A stretch of 34,475 nucleotides of DNA from Rhodothermales bacterium (GCA_022822185.1 JAJECE010000076.1:1-34475); one strand, 5' to 3'. Shown: positions 1 through 10,727, counted from the stretch's first letter. Made by a program: numbers and translations. Notes: generated by a model not told the origin, from the letters alone.

Positions 1-621
1 GAGCATGGCATCACCGCGGATGTCTATCGGATCCGGGCAGGCCTGGAACTGAACACCCGGATTGCCGGGACCATTCATCCCTATGTCGAAGTGAATGTGC
101 GACAGGATGGCGGCAGTGCGGAGACCGGAACCGGACTGGAAGTAGGGGGCGGCGTGCGGGGGACCTATCCGGCATGGCGCCTGAAAGGGGAGGTGCGCAC
201 GCAGGGACTGGTCATGCATACCGCAGACGGGTTTACCGAATGGGGAATCTCGGGGGCACTGCAGGTGGGCAGTGGATCCGAAGGGATGATGATGCGCCTG
301 CGCCCATCGTGGGGACGCAGTCCGGGCATGTCCATGATTCGGCAGCAGACAATTCTGGATGCGGCACCCATCCGGGATGCGACGCACCGGACCGAACTGG
401 AACTGGGCTACGGAGTCCCGTGGCGGGAAGGGTCCGCACGATCCATCCTGGGAATTACACGACTGCCGCAGGGCGTGATGTACCGGCTCGGCGGCGAACT
501 GCGCCCGTGGAAACAATTTACCCTCTCAGCCTACACACTAGCCCATGTGTCTAAACACCCTGGCCGCCAATCCGCACCGGGCAATATCGGCGTGAATCTC
601 AGAGGAGCACTTCAGTATTAG
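1..621 (+). CDS. C-terminal part of an autotransporter-like outer-membrane beta-barrel protein (5' truncated by window edge)
   Basis: Frame 1 is open from the first base to a TAG at 619-621, giving about 206 residues of a larger protein. The sequence aligns throughout with the C-terminal barrels of the two downstream giant proteins: shared motifs include VYRIRAGLE, DGGSAETGTGLE, HTADGFTEWGISGALQ, RPSWGR, RQQTILD and LPQGVMYRLGGELRPW. Alternating polar/hydrophobic strands and a final tyrosine (ALQY) fit an outer-membrane barrel with the usual C-terminal aromatic signal recognised by the BAM machinery (family knowledge). A GTG at 91 could be mistaken for a start, but homology continues upstream of it without a break, so the true start lies outside the window. 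By analogy with its neighbours the missing part should be a signal peptide plus Calx-beta-like repeats; this is inference. Confidence 0.85.
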   Translation, partial: EHGITADVYRIRAGLELNTRIAGTIHPYVEVNVRQDGGSAETGTGLEVGGGVRGTYPAWRLKGEVRTQGLVMHTADGFTEWGISGALQVGSGSEGMMMRLRPSWGRSPGMSMIRQQTILDAAPIRDATHRTELELGYGVPWREGSARSILGITRLPQGVMYRLGGELRPWKQFTLSAYTLAHVSKHPGRQSAPGNIGVNLRGALQY

Positions 622-1196
622 ACTCCGAAAGCAGAACGGAAATACGCAATATACGCCGGCTTTTTACGGAACAGGGCCATGCTCTGAGTGCGGGAGGATG
701 TGTACATAAAGCATGATACCTTCTCAAATCCGCATAGCGTAACTGTTGAGATTTGTCGAACACTCATTGCCTTCGGAACCGGTGTAATCAATATGGTTCC
801 CTTTTCAATTGGACTATTTTTCTGGATATCTCCGAACTTGTATTTTGGGATACGGCATTTATCTCTCCCAGATAAGCTTGACTGGCTGAATCCAGAAGAC
901 CGCTGAACCTCTCCTGCTGTCCGGTGCGCAGACATCCGTTGCCACACGAAAGGGGAGCGAGATGCGTGACATCGCAGCCATCCGATGCACATTTGGGTTG
1001 AGTTTGTCCCTGAAACCGCTACGTATCATCTGCAGAAAAATGAACGCCCCCTTCTAACAGTGAAGTTGCGATTGCAGGAAACTTGCAATGTAAATGGAGT
1101 ATAACGGGAACGGTCGCTTTCCGGGCCTGCTTTGTTCATAGTTTGAGAACCTCAACCAGAATGGAAGCCTGTACAAGGTTGTACCCACTCATTAAG
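622..1196. other. Spacer between first and second giant autotransporter genes
   Basis: No gene is recognised here. A 72-codon + frame (688-906, GTG start) with one hydrophobic stretch and a 124-codon - frame (618-992) are open, but neither resembles a known family and both lack a ribosome-binding site. The reading frame of the downstream giant gene is open back to a TTG at 1083, yet residues before the ATG at 1197 do not look like the start of a signal peptide. No convincing terminator was seen after the TAG at 619-621. Confidence 0.4.
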
Positions 1197-4100
1197 ATGC
1201 GTGCATCTTCCCGGCAGACACAAAATCGTTCGTCACGGCCAGCGCTTGACGGGTATGCCCTCCACCGATTTCTTGCTGCCCCGTCTCCGAGACCTTGTAT
1301 CCCCCTGATTCTGGGACTCCTGCTTTTCTTTTCCTTCTTTACCGCCTTCACCTCGGAGGGATCTGAAAATCATCTGAACACAAGTGACCTTGAACTCCCG
1401 TTATTGTCTCAGAAGAATCTTCCCCAAATAGTACAAGCCGATAATCTCCCTGATCTCCCTCTAGTAAGGGCTAGTCAAGTATTTTCGGGCACAAACCGGA
1501 AACCGTCTGCAGCCTTGCAGCAAGCAACCCCAGAGGATAGATATCAGATAACCGCCCGTCATCTGAAAACCGTAAACGGACATGATCCTGCTATCATCAG
1601 GATGGGGGATTATGGAAAATGGCCCCGTGGCTTCAACATCAAGCCGGATGTATTTAACCTGGATCCAGAAATTTCGGTGAGGTTGCGGCCCGAAGATGTA
1701 TTAATGCCGGTTGAAACGGCCCCTGCCGCCAGTATCACGGTGAACTATTACTCACCTGACCCTGCTGCCAAAGACAGAAAGGACACAACGGATGCCGGAG
1801 CAATGATGGTGATCCGAGATGGTGCACACAGGAATCTAACTCTGATTTTGGACCCATCAAAACCAATCATGGTCTCCGAGGGAGAGACCGTGAAATTGAT
1901 GCTTGATCAGAGATCAACATATTACAATTGGACCCATCAACTCGTCTTTCTCAGACTGGGTGGACATAGAGCCGGTGATCATGATTATGAGGTTCGGGAT
2001 GGGGTTGCTAATAGTCCAAATGTATTACGTCTTTATGCTAGTGGCCAAAAAAGATTTGGTATAGATATCTATATCAAGACTGATACGGATGCCAATGAAG
2101 AAAATGAGCATGTAATCTTCAAAAAAGCAGATTATAGCTGGCCATGGGCAGACTGTGAACCTGCACATTGTGAATTCACACTTATCATCCAGGGCAAAAC
2201 GCCGAATGTGAGTCTGCAACTGCTTTCACCAACCTATCTGTCTGAAGGCGACGATGCACACATCAAGGTAAAACTTTCGGGGATGCTGCCGGTAGATGTA
2301 TCAATTCCGCTGTCCCTGACCCGGGACCAACCAGATCCAAAGACCATTGAAACGACATCGATTACGATCCATGCCGGGAAATTATCCACCGTATACTCTC
2401 CCCCGCTGGGAAATCGAAGGAAAAGGAAGGAACAGTATACGGTCTCGCTGAAGTCCCCCTTACCCCCGGAAGTGATTGAAGGTACACCGAACTCCGTCAC
2501 ATTCTGGACAAAGATGCCCGATGTAAGTCTGGAACTGCTGTCCCCTGATCCCCTGCCTGAAGGCGAAGATGCGAGAGTAAAGGTAAAGCTTTCGGGAAGA
2601 CTGCAGACAGATGCGACGATTCCACTGCTGCTGAGACGACTCAAACCGGCCCCGCTCACGGTTGAACAGGCATATGTCACGATCCAAGCGGGAGAGTTGT
2701 ATCACATGTACTCTCCCGATCTGACAGACCGTAACAGTAAGGATGCAAAATATGAGATTTTACTGGAAAAGCCCCTGCCGCCCAAAGTGGTTGAGGGCAC
2801 CCCCAACTCCGTCACATTCGATGTTAAGGATCGCCCTCAGGTGAAACTCTCCCCCCGCTCCGTTTCCGTTCTTGAGGGAGACGACGTGACAATTACCGCT
2901 GAACTTTCCTACGCGCTGCAAAAGAACATCGTGATTCCCGTGAGAGCGACCAATAAATGTGGACAACAATGCACCGCAGAAGATGGTGATTTCAGCAGCT
3001 TAAATGAGATCACGATCCCCGCTGGCAGCCAAAGTGGTACAGGCACGATTCATACAACCTCAGATACGGATGTACAGGAGCCATCCGGGAAGCCCGAGGA
3101 GGAAACATTCCGGGTGTTGATGAACACCAACAAGCTGCCGTCTGAAGTTCGTGAGGGATCACCGAATCGGGTTACGATAACGATCAGAGAAAAACCGCCC
3201 ACGGTGAATTTACTGGTTTCTTCAAACGAGATCTTTGAGGGCGAATCGATAACCGTAACGGCCGAACTCTCCCAAGGGATTGCGGGGTCGGTAAAGATTC
3301 CCGTAGAATTAACCCCCAATCCCCCCGCTGATGCGAACGACTACAGCGATTTAACCGGGATTGAGATCCCTGCTGGCAGCCTGACCGCAACCGGAAAAAT
3401 CACGGCAACCGAGGATTATGATTCGGGAGATGAAACATTTACGGTGGCACTTAACGAATCCCAGTTGCCGCCCGTACTGACCGCGGGACCTTCGACATCG
3501 GAAGAAATCACGATCAAGACGAAAAAAACCGTAACCTTAGATGCCTCTCCGACGACGGTAAATGAAGGCGATTCTGTGGCAGTGGTGCTTACACTGTCGG
3601 GTGCACTGGATACAGATACAGATGTTCGGATTACCCTGGTCGGGGTCGGCACAACGAATGCCAATGCTGCCACGCCGGGGTGGGATTTTCAGGGATTGAT
3701 CCATGGTGATCAATACATCCGAATCAGAGCAAACCAGACGGCAGGAAGAGATACAATTTCCATTCTGACAGATCATATCATCGAAAAAGATGAGGAGTTT
3801 ATGGTGGCGTACGGGATATCAACATTGCCACGGCAGCTCAGACCTGCTATTGATCCCGAAGATCAGTTTAAACTCATTACGATCAAAGATAAACCTGCAG
3901 TCAGCAAGCCGGTCGTCACACTGTCCGCACCTGATAAGTCCGCTTATGAGGGCACATCGGTGGCGATCACGGCTACGATTTCCAAGATGCATCCCAGCGA
4001 TGTAGTCATCCCCTTAACCTATAGTCATACTCCCCCTTTCACCGCCGAACTGGGGGACTATGATAACACATTGACGAAGATCACGATTAAAGCAAACCGT

Positions 4101-7100
4101 GAAGAAGGCACCCTGAGGATCAACCTTACCGAAGATGATAAGATTGAGGGGGATGAGACATTCTTGGTCGCGCTCGGCCCCCCCCTGACACCAGATGTCG
4201 AATTGGGCTCACCAAGCTCGGTTGAAATCACAATCAAGGATAAGCCGGCAATCCGTGCACCTGCCGCAGTGACGGTTCCCGAAGGCGGTACCAATTCATT
4301 CACTGTTGAACTTTTGTCTGAACCTTCAAGGGAGGTTACGGTCACGATTTTCGGATATACGGGGACCGCTCTGGAGACTGAACCACCGAAGCCGTCAACC
4401 CTCAAATTTAATCCGAAAAACTGGAAGCCCCCGCAGACCGTGACCTTAACTGCATCGGAGGACAATGATATCACGGATAACGAGGCGAGGCTCACCTTAA
4501 CCACATCAGGGGCAGCTGAATACCAAGGCCTGCAACACAATGTACTCGTAACCATCAAGGATAAAGACACAGGCTCTATCCATGCTCCTGCTGTTGTAGA
4601 CATTCAGGAAGGGAGCACCAAAACCTTTGAGGTATCCCTTAGTGACGCCCCCTCTTCCGAGGTGACCATAACCATTGGCAACTATGCCGGAACAGACCTG
4701 GCAATCACGCCGCCGAAACCGCTGACACTGACCTTTGATGACAAAAACTGGAACGTTCCGAAAGAGGTAACCTTGACCGCGGAAAGGGATGATGATGTTG
4801 TAAATGAGGAGGTTCCGCTAACCTTAAGCGCATCCGGGGCAGAATACGAAGGCCTGCAGCAGATCGTGACCGTGAAGATTGACGATGTGGATACGGCTGG
4901 GATTCTGGCGAATCAAGCCGTCGAGGTTCCGGAAGGTGCTTCAAACTCGTTTGAAGTTGCTCTTTCGTCTGCACCTCCAGGCGAAGTAACCGTCTTGATT
5001 GAGGGACATGCGGGGACGGATCTGGAATCGACACCGCCAAAGCCACTGACACTGACCTTTGATGACAAAAACTGGAACGTCCCGGTAACAATCACCCTGA
5101 CAGCATCCGAAGATGATGATGCACTGGATGATCCGGTCACACTGACTCTGGAATCATCGGGCAATGGCTACGTCGCGACACGTACAGTTGAGGTCACGAT
5201 CAGGGAGAATGATCGTGCAGGCATTCATGCACCCACCACCGTAACTGTGCCGGAAGGCGGCGCACATTCGTTTGACATTATGCTTTCTTCTGCACCTTCC
5301 AGTGAGGTGGTCATCGCGGTTACAGGTTATGTGGGAACGGCTTTAGAAGCGACTCCACCAAAACCACCGACGCTAAAGTTTGATCATACGAACTGGAACA
5401 TCCCCACTTCAATCACCTTAACCGCGTCGGATGACCCGGATGTTATTGATCACACTTTCCCGTTGACCCTGATCGCCTCTGGCGCAGAATATCAAGATGT
5501 CACAAGTGTCGTCACGGTGACCGTCAAGGACAGTGATGTGACGGGTATTGTGGCGAATGGAACAATAAGGATTCCAGAGGGCCATTCAAACTCGTTTGAT
5601 GTTGCCCTCTCGTCTGCACCCCCGGGCGAAGTAACTGTCACGATTGAAGGATATGCAGGGACGGATCTGGAAGCGATCCCGCCAAAGCCACTCAAGTTTG
5701 ATGATACAAACTGGAACACCCCCAAACCAATTACCCTGACGGCATCCGAAGATGATGACGCGGTAGAGGATGCTCCGGTCATGCTGACCTTGAAATCTTC
5801 GGGAAGCAGTTACACGGCAACACATACAATCAAAGTAACGATCCTGGAAAATGATCGTGCAGGCATTCGAGTGCCCGCTACGGTAACCGTTGTGGAAGGG
5901 AATGCAAATTCATTTGAGATTACACTTTCTTCCGCCCCCTCCAGGGAGGTGACAGTTGTTATCGAAGGGCATATGGGCACGAGTTTGGAAGCTGCGCCGC
6001 CAAATCCGCATACGCTCACCTTTGACCATACAAACTGGAACACCCCAAAATCAGTCACTCTGACAGCATCCAGAGATGCAAACATTATAAGCGAAAAGAT
6101 CCCGCTGTCATTAAAGGCATCCGGAGCAGAATATGAAGGTTTGAAGAGCACGGTAACGGTGATCATTGTGGACAACGATATCCGGGGCCTTGCGGCTGCC
6201 GAGACCTTGAACGTTCCCGAAGGCGGTTCAAATTCGTTCAGTGTTGCCCTTGTGTCTGCACCTTCCGGGAAGGTAACCGTCACGATTGAGGGGCATGCAG
6301 GGACGGATCTGGAAGCGACACCGCCCAATCCACTCACGCTATCGTTTGATGACACAAACTGGAAAACCCCGCAATCCATTACCTTAACCGCATCGGATGA
6401 TGAGGATACACAAGATGATACCGTACCACTGACCCTGAACTCTTCGGGAAGCGGCTACTCGGCAACCCATACGGTCAGGGTCACCATCAAGGAAAACGAC
6501 ACTCCCGGAATCAGAGCGCCTGAAACGGTCACCGTTGCAGAGGGAAGTTCAAATTCATTTGATGTTTCGCTTTCTTCCGAACCTTCGGAGAAAGTAACTG
6601 TCACCGTTGAGGGATATGCAGGGACGGATCTGGGAGCGACACCGCCCAATCCACGGATACTCACCTTTGATGACACAAGCTGGAATACCCCGAAGTCAAT
6701 CATCTTAACAGCATCCAAGGATCAGGATACGAACGATGAAACCGTGCCGCTGACCTTAACGGCATCAGGAGCAGAATATGACGGTTTGAAAGGTACTATA
6801 ATGGTAACCATTGAGGATCCCGATGATGTTCCAGTCACTGTGAGTCTGTCGGCAAGCCCTCCCTCAGTCATTGAAGGGGGCGACTTTACGGTCACAGCGA
6901 CGCTGTCGAAAATGCTCCCGAGCCCGATCACGATTCCACTGATCTATATTCTGGGGGACCCCGGCCCAACCGAACCGAATGACTATGACCAACTCCAAAG
7001 GATCACGATTCCCGCTGGCGAAAGAAACGGGTCGGACAAGATCCCCACAAAAAATGATGCCATTCTTGAGGGCGATGAGACATTTATTGTAGCACTGGGA

Positions 7101-10100
7101 GAATTGCCCACAGAGATGGTAAAGGGTACTCCATCCTCGGTAGAACTCACGATCACCGATAATGACACGGCTCCACCGGTGGAGGTGACACTATTTGTGG
7201 ATCAAAACGAAGTACATGAGGGGGATCCGGTGACCGTGACAGCAAAACTGGCAGGGGCGCTGGAAATCGATGTGGAGGTTCCCTTGAGATATGTCTACTA
7301 CACCCCGCCAACCGGATCCTACACGCCGGTTGATCATGTGAGGATTCGCCGTGGAGCGAGAGAGGGCTCAGGCCAGATTCTAACGCTTCCGGATTCGGAT
7401 ACAGACGACGAGACCTTTCTCGTTGCCTTGGGATCCCTTGACCCGGCTTTGTTAAGCCGGGGAACCCCCTCTTCGCAGTTGGTAACCATTATAGACAAGA
7501 TTCCTCCAAGGGATGTAGGTGTACAGTTCTCTGCAGCTTCCCAATCTGTTGAGGAAGGGGAAGAGGTCACGATAACGGTAGCGTTGTCTGAAGAATTACC
7601 TGCTGATGTGACCATCCCCTTAACGGTGGTTGATGGCACCGCAGATCATAAAGATTACCAGGTGCCGGCGTTAACCGAGGTGGTAATTGAAGCAGGATCG
7701 GTCCACGAAACGTATGTGATTTCCACGCTTCAGGATGACACCGCAGAACCAGACGAAATCTTTACGGTCGAGTTTGGGACACTGCCATCAGGTGCAGAGG
7801 GGCGTGATCCAAGATCGGTCAAAGTGACGATCCTTGATGACGATGAAGCCGGGATTCATGCACCGCCAGCCGTATCGGTGCTGGAGGGAAGTCAGGCATC
7901 ATTGAATCTCTCCCTGACCTCCAATCCTCTCAGCGAAGTGACAGTGAGCATCAACTGGCCCTCAAATACCGATTTAACCGTAGTTCCCGTGACACTGCTC
8001 TTCACGCCCGCCAACTGGAGCCGGTCACAGCAGGTCACGCTTCGTGCAGCAAATGATCCAGATATCGAGACGGATCCAGTTGTCACGATGGCCTTGAATG
8101 CTACCGGAGGTGGCTACACTGGAATCTCGAAAATCATCCCGATAACCATCATTGAAAGTGACCGGCCGGGGATTCATGCACCAGCGATTGTAACGGTTCT
8201 GGAGGGGGATTCAGAAACGTTCACCATTTCGCTTGCACAGAAACCCTCCAGCATTGTAAGGGTAACGATTCCCGGCCTGCTGAATGATCTCACCGCGTCT
8301 CCCGTCAATCTAACCTTTTCGTCGAGTAACTGGAATGAGGCGCAGAAAATCACCCTCAATGCAGTGCGAGACGCGGATATTGAGGATGATCAGGAAACCT
8401 TGATTTTACGAGCCGCCGGTGCGAACTATGATGTGGAGCAGACTGTTCAGGTAATCATCCGGGATATGGATCGGGCAGGAATTGTAGCGCCGGCACAGAT
8501 TACGATGGAAGAAGGGAGCACCGAGACAGAAATGTTCACGGTCCGCCTGTTGACAGAGCCTTCAAGTCCGGTAACGATACGTTTCACCGGGCACGAGGAA
8601 ACAGGGCTGGGCTTAGCGAAAAGTTCACTCACGTTTACAACTACTGACTGGCAGACTCCCCAGAAGGTGACCCTGACTGCATCGGAAGATGACACGAATT
8701 ATGATGACGACCAAGTACACCTGAAACTCTCTGCGTCAGGGGGCGGCTACAGCAATACGACACATATGATCCGGGTAACCATCCTTGATAACGATGAACC
8801 GCCGGGACCGCTCACGGTCTCTGTCTGGAGTCAACAGGAATTGGAAAATGCCGAAAGCATCCAACTTCCCATTGCGCTCAGCCGTCCCTCAGATCAGACC
8901 GTGACTGTACAGTATACGAGTTCGGATGGAACTGCACTGGCAGGAGAGGACTATACGGCATCACGCGGGATTGTCATCTTTGATCCGGGGGCGACCCGCG
9001 GTGTCGTTGAAATAGAGCTGAACGATGACGATCTGCCCGAAGAAAACGAGACATTCATGATCACTCTTTCCAATGTGAGTGATCATGTGCGCATCCTGCA
9101 GGATACCGGGACAGGCACGATCATAGATAATGACGGGCGTGCAAGCCTTCGGGTTGACGATGCACTGGTCCAGAAAGAAGAGAGCGTGGTACAATTCCGT
9201 GTGTCGCTGTCACATCCGCAGCGGGAGATCGTAACGGCAGCGTACCAGACGCAAGACGGGACGGCAAAAGCAGGTGAAGACTATAAAGCCACTGCCGGCA
9301 TGCTAACCATCCCACCAGGAACAACAGATGCCCTCATTGCGGTTCCACTCCTGAGAGATAATCTGGATTGGAGAGAGGAAACATTTAGTGTGCATCTTAC
9401 CTCCTCAAAGCATGCCGGAATTGAAAAGGCGGTAGGCATAGCAACGATCCAGGAGTCGCCTGCGGTCCATGAGAGGGTCATGGAAGCGTATGCCGCCCGG
9501 TTTGTGCGTACGGCATCCGTTCAGGTAGCAGATGCCCTGAGCAATCGGTTCCGCGCAGCAGCAGACGGGGCCCTGTGTGCTGCTGCGGAGCGTGCCGAAG
9601 CGGCGCAGCTCTGGTATTCGGCCTCTTCATGGGATCCGTCTTTAGGGGAACTCCTGGCAGGCTGCCGCATGTCTCAAAGCATGCCCATGTCCGGTGGGAC
9701 ATTCCGTATATGGGGACAGGGTGCATTCCGGCAGTTTCATGGACGAGACGAGGATGCACTGACGCTCCGGGGAGAGGTAACTGCGGGGATGCTGGGAGCG
9801 GACTACCACTGGCGCGGAGGATGGCTGACGGGCGTGCTTCTGGCCCGCAGTCAGGGGGAGGGATCCTTTGAAGTGGGTGAAAATTCCGGACAGATTACAT
9901 CCGGCTTGACGGGCATCTATCCGTATGTGTCCTATACGCGTGCAGAATGGGATGTTTGGCTGACCGCAGGTGCGGGGAGAGGACGCGCCGAAGTGCCCGG
10001 GATAGAAGGCGATCTCACATCCCGCCTGGGGGCAGCAGGAATACGGGGTACGCTGGCATCCGCCGGTTTTGCCGGGCTTCATTACCATGGAGATATTCTA

Positions 10101-10727
10101 GTAACCGATGCAGAGATTCCAGATCACGGCATAACGGCAGAGGTATATCGGATCCGGACAGGTCTGGAAGCCAGTGTACTGATCCTTGAGGGGATTCGTC
10201 CCTACATTGAGGCAAATGTGCGACGGGATGGCGGCAGTGCAGAAACAGGTACCGGACTGGAACTCGGCGGCGGTGTGCGATTCACAAGCCCGGCATGGCG
10301 CTTGCAGGCAGAAGTGCGGACACAGGGACTGGTGATTCATACCGCAAACGGATTTACAGAATGGGGGATATCCGGATCGCTGCAACTGGGGAATCGTTCC
10401 GAGGGGTTAATGATGCGTCTGTATCCATCGTGGGGGCGCAGTCAGGGGATGTCCATGTACCGGCAGCAGACAATCCTGGATACGGTGCCGATCGGGCCAG
10501 ATATGTATCGAACCGAAATAGAACTGGGGTATGGCATTCCGTGGAAAAATGGCAGTGCCCGGCCGCTGGGAGGCATTACTAGATTACCGCAGGGGATCAT
10601 GTACCGGCTGGGCGGTGAACTTCGCCCATGGGAACAGCTGTCCTTTTCTGTCTTCGGCCTAGCACACCGTAACGAAACGACACCAGGAGATATGGGCTTG
10701 AATCTACAAGGATCACTTCGGTACTGA
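1197..10727 (+). CDS. Giant Calx-beta-repeat autotransporter-like surface protein (about 3176 aa)
   Basis: Predicted to be exported, inserted in the outer membrane by its C-terminal barrel and to display a very long fibre of beta-sandwich domains. ATG 1197 is preferred because a basic stretch then leads into a hydrophobic signal core (IPLILGLLLFFSFF); ATG 1161 is the alternative, and the frame is open back to a TTG at 1083. After a unique N-terminal region (to about residue 340, with a close Cys pair) come six Calx-beta-like domains (EGD..TVTA.LS, GDY, DETF.VAL motifs), eight 'AP..VTVPEG...NW..P..ITLTAS' domains (about residues 1019-1878), three more of the first type, three of the second and two canonical Calx-beta domains (DGTA.AGEDY). 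The barrel spans about 2762-3176 and ends in tyrosine. Calx-beta domains typically bind calcium and occur in adhesins. The ligand is unknown. Confidence 0.88.
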   Translation: MRASSRQTQNRSSRPALDGYALHRFLAAPSPRPCIPLILGLLLFFSFFTAFTSEGSENHLNTSDLELPLLSQKNLPQIVQADNLPDLPLVRASQVFSGTNRKPSAALQQATPEDRYQITARHLKTVNGHDPAIIRMGDYGKWPRGFNIKPDVFNLDPEISVRLRPEDVLMPVETAPAASITVNYYSPDPAAKDRKDTTDAGAMMVIRDGAHRNLTLILDPSKPIMVSEGETVKLMLDQRSTYYNWTHQLVFLRLGGHRAGDHDYEVRDGVANSPNVLRLYASGQKRFGIDIYIKTDTDANEENEHVIFKKADYSWPWADCEPAHCEFTLIIQGKTPNVSLQLLSPTYLSEGDDAHIKVKLSGMLPVDVSIPLSLTRDQPDPKTIETTSITIHAGKLSTVYSPPLGNRRKRKEQYTVSLKSPLPPEVIEGTPNSVTFWTKMPDVSLELLSPDPLPEGEDARVKVKLSGRLQTDATIPLLLRRLKPAPLTVEQAYVTIQAGELYHMYSPDLTDRNSKDAKYEILLEKPLPPKVVEGTPNSVTFDVKDRPQVKLSPRSVSVLEGDDVTITAELSYALQKNIVIPVRATNKCGQQCTAEDGDFSSLNEITIPAGSQSGTGTIHTTSDTDVQEPSGKPEEETFRVLMNTNKLPSEVREGSPNRVTITIREKPPTVNLLVSSNEIFEGESITVTAELSQGIAGSVKIPVELTPNPPADANDYSDLTGIEIPAGSLTATGKITATEDYDSGDETFTVALNESQLPPVLTAGPSTSEEITIKTKKTVTLDASPTTVNEGDSVAVVLTLSGALDTDTDVRITLVGVGTTNANAATPGWDFQGLIHGDQYIRIRANQTAGRDTISILTDHIIEKDEEFMVAYGISTLPRQLRPAIDPEDQFKLITIKDKPAVSKPVVTLSAPDKSAYEGTSVAITATISKMHPSDVVIPLTYSHTPPFTAELGDYDNTLTKITIKANREEGTLRINLTEDDKIEGDETFLVALGPPLTPDVELGSPSSVEITIKDKPAIRAPAAVTVPEGGTNSFTVELLSEPSREVTVTIFGYTGTALETEPPKPSTLKFNPKNWKPPQTVTLTASEDNDITDNEARLTLTTSGAAEYQGLQHNVLVTIKDKDTGSIHAPAVVDIQEGSTKTFEVSLSDAPSSEVTITIGNYAGTDLAITPPKPLTLTFDDKNWNVPKEVTLTAERDDDVVNEEVPLTLSASGAEYEGLQQIVTVKIDDVDTAGILANQAVEVPEGASNSFEVALSSAPPGEVTVLIEGHAGTDLESTPPKPLTLTFDDKNWNVPVTITLTASEDDDALDDPVTLTLESSGNGYVATRTVEVTIRENDRAGIHAPTTVTVPEGGAHSFDIMLSSAPSSEVVIAVTGYVGTALEATPPKPPTLKFDHTNWNIPTSITLTASDDPDVIDHTFPLTLIASGAEYQDVTSVVTVTVKDSDVTGIVANGTIRIPEGHSNSFDVALSSAPPGEVTVTIEGYAGTDLEAIPPKPLKFDDTNWNTPKPITLTASEDDDAVEDAPVMLTLKSSGSSYTATHTIKVTILENDRAGIRVPATVTVVEGNANSFEITLSSAPSREVTVVIEGHMGTSLEAAPPNPHTLTFDHTNWNTPKSVTLTASRDANIISEKIPLSLKASGAEYEGLKSTVTVIIVDNDIRGLAAAETLNVPEGGSNSFSVALVSAPSGKVTVTIEGHAGTDLEATPPNPLTLSFDDTNWKTPQSITLTASDDEDTQDDTVPLTLNSSGSGYSATHTVRVTIKENDTPGIRAPETVTVAEGSSNSFDVSLSSEPSEKVTVTVEGYAGTDLGATPPNPRILTFDDTSWNTPKSIILTASKDQDTNDETVPLTLTASGAEYDGLKGTIMVTIEDPDDVPVTVSLSASPPSVIEGGDFTVTATLSKMLPSPITIPLIYILGDPGPTEPNDYDQLQRITIPAGERNGSDKIPTKNDAILEGDETFIVALGELPTEMVKGTPSSVELTITDNDTAPPVEVTLFVDQNEVHEGDPVTVTAKLAGALEIDVEVPLRYVYYTPPTGSYTPVDHVRIRRGAREGSGQILTLPDSDTDDETFLVALGSLDPALLSRGTPSSQLVTIIDKIPPRDVGVQFSAASQSVEEGEEVTITVALSEELPADVTIPLTVVDGTADHKDYQVPALTEVVIEAGSVHETYVISTLQDDTAEPDEIFTVEFGTLPSGAEGRDPRSVKVTILDDDEAGIHAPPAVSVLEGSQASLNLSLTSNPLSEVTVSINWPSNTDLTVVPVTLLFTPANWSRSQQVTLRAANDPDIETDPVVTMALNATGGGYTGISKIIPITIIESDRPGIHAPAIVTVLEGDSETFTISLAQKPSSIVRVTIPGLLNDLTASPVNLTFSSSNWNEAQKITLNAVRDADIEDDQETLILRAAGANYDVEQTVQVIIRDMDRAGIVAPAQITMEEGSTETEMFTVRLLTEPSSPVTIRFTGHEETGLGLAKSSLTFTTTDWQTPQKVTLTASEDDTNYDDDQVHLKLSASGGGYSNTTHMIRVTILDNDEPPGPLTVSVWSQQELENAESIQLPIALSRPSDQTVTVQYTSSDGTALAGEDYTASRGIVIFDPGATRGVVEIELNDDDLPEENETFMITLSNVSDHVRILQDTGTGTIIDNDGRASLRVDDALVQKEESVVQFRVSLSHPQREIVTAAYQTQDGTAKAGEDYKATAGMLTIPPGTTDALIAVPLLRDNLDWREETFSVHLTSSKHAGIEKAVGIATIQESPAVHERVMEAYAARFVRTASVQVADALSNRFRAAADGALCAAAERAEAAQLWYSASSWDPSLGELLAGCRMSQSMPMSGGTFRIWGQGAFRQFHGRDEDALTLRGEVTAGMLGADYHWRGGWLTGVLLARSQGEGSFEVGENSGQITSGLTGIYPYVSYTRAEWDVWLTAGAGRGRAEVPGIEGDLTSRLGAAGIRGTLASAGFAGLHYHGDILVTDAEIPDHGITAEVYRIRTGLEASVLILEGIRPYIEANVRRDGGSAETGTGLELGGGVRFTSPAWRLQAEVRTQGLVIHTANGFTEWGISGSLQLGNRSEGLMMRLYPSWGRSQGMSMYRQQTILDTVPIGPDMYRTEIELGYGIPWKNGSARPLGGITRLPQGIMYRLGGELRPWEQLSFSVFGLAHRNETTPGDMGLNLQGSLRY
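4251..6830 (+). repeat. Eight tandem ~321-bp intragenic repeats encoding ~107-aa beta domains
   Basis: Eight consecutive copies start at about 4251, 4572, 4899, 5220, 5544, 5862, 6186 and 6507. Each encodes an EG-S-FxVxLSSxPSxEVTVTI segment, a GTxLExxPPxP loop, an F(D)xxNWxxPxxITLTAS strand and a closing VTIxDxD. From the second copy on, two subtypes alternate: even copies carry ASGAEY and odd copies carry SSGxxY followed by AT, so the true duplicated unit is a pair of about 642 bp. Stretches such as the segments at 4724-4755 and 5050-5081 are almost identical at the DNA level. Confidence 0.85.

Noticed and set aside
4058..6931. Many minus-strand frames of 70-190 codons within the giant autotransporter
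   Set aside because: They are shadows of the repeated Thr/Ser/Val-rich coding sequence, rich in Ser and Val with no family likeness. The + frame is uninterrupted for more than 3000 codons.
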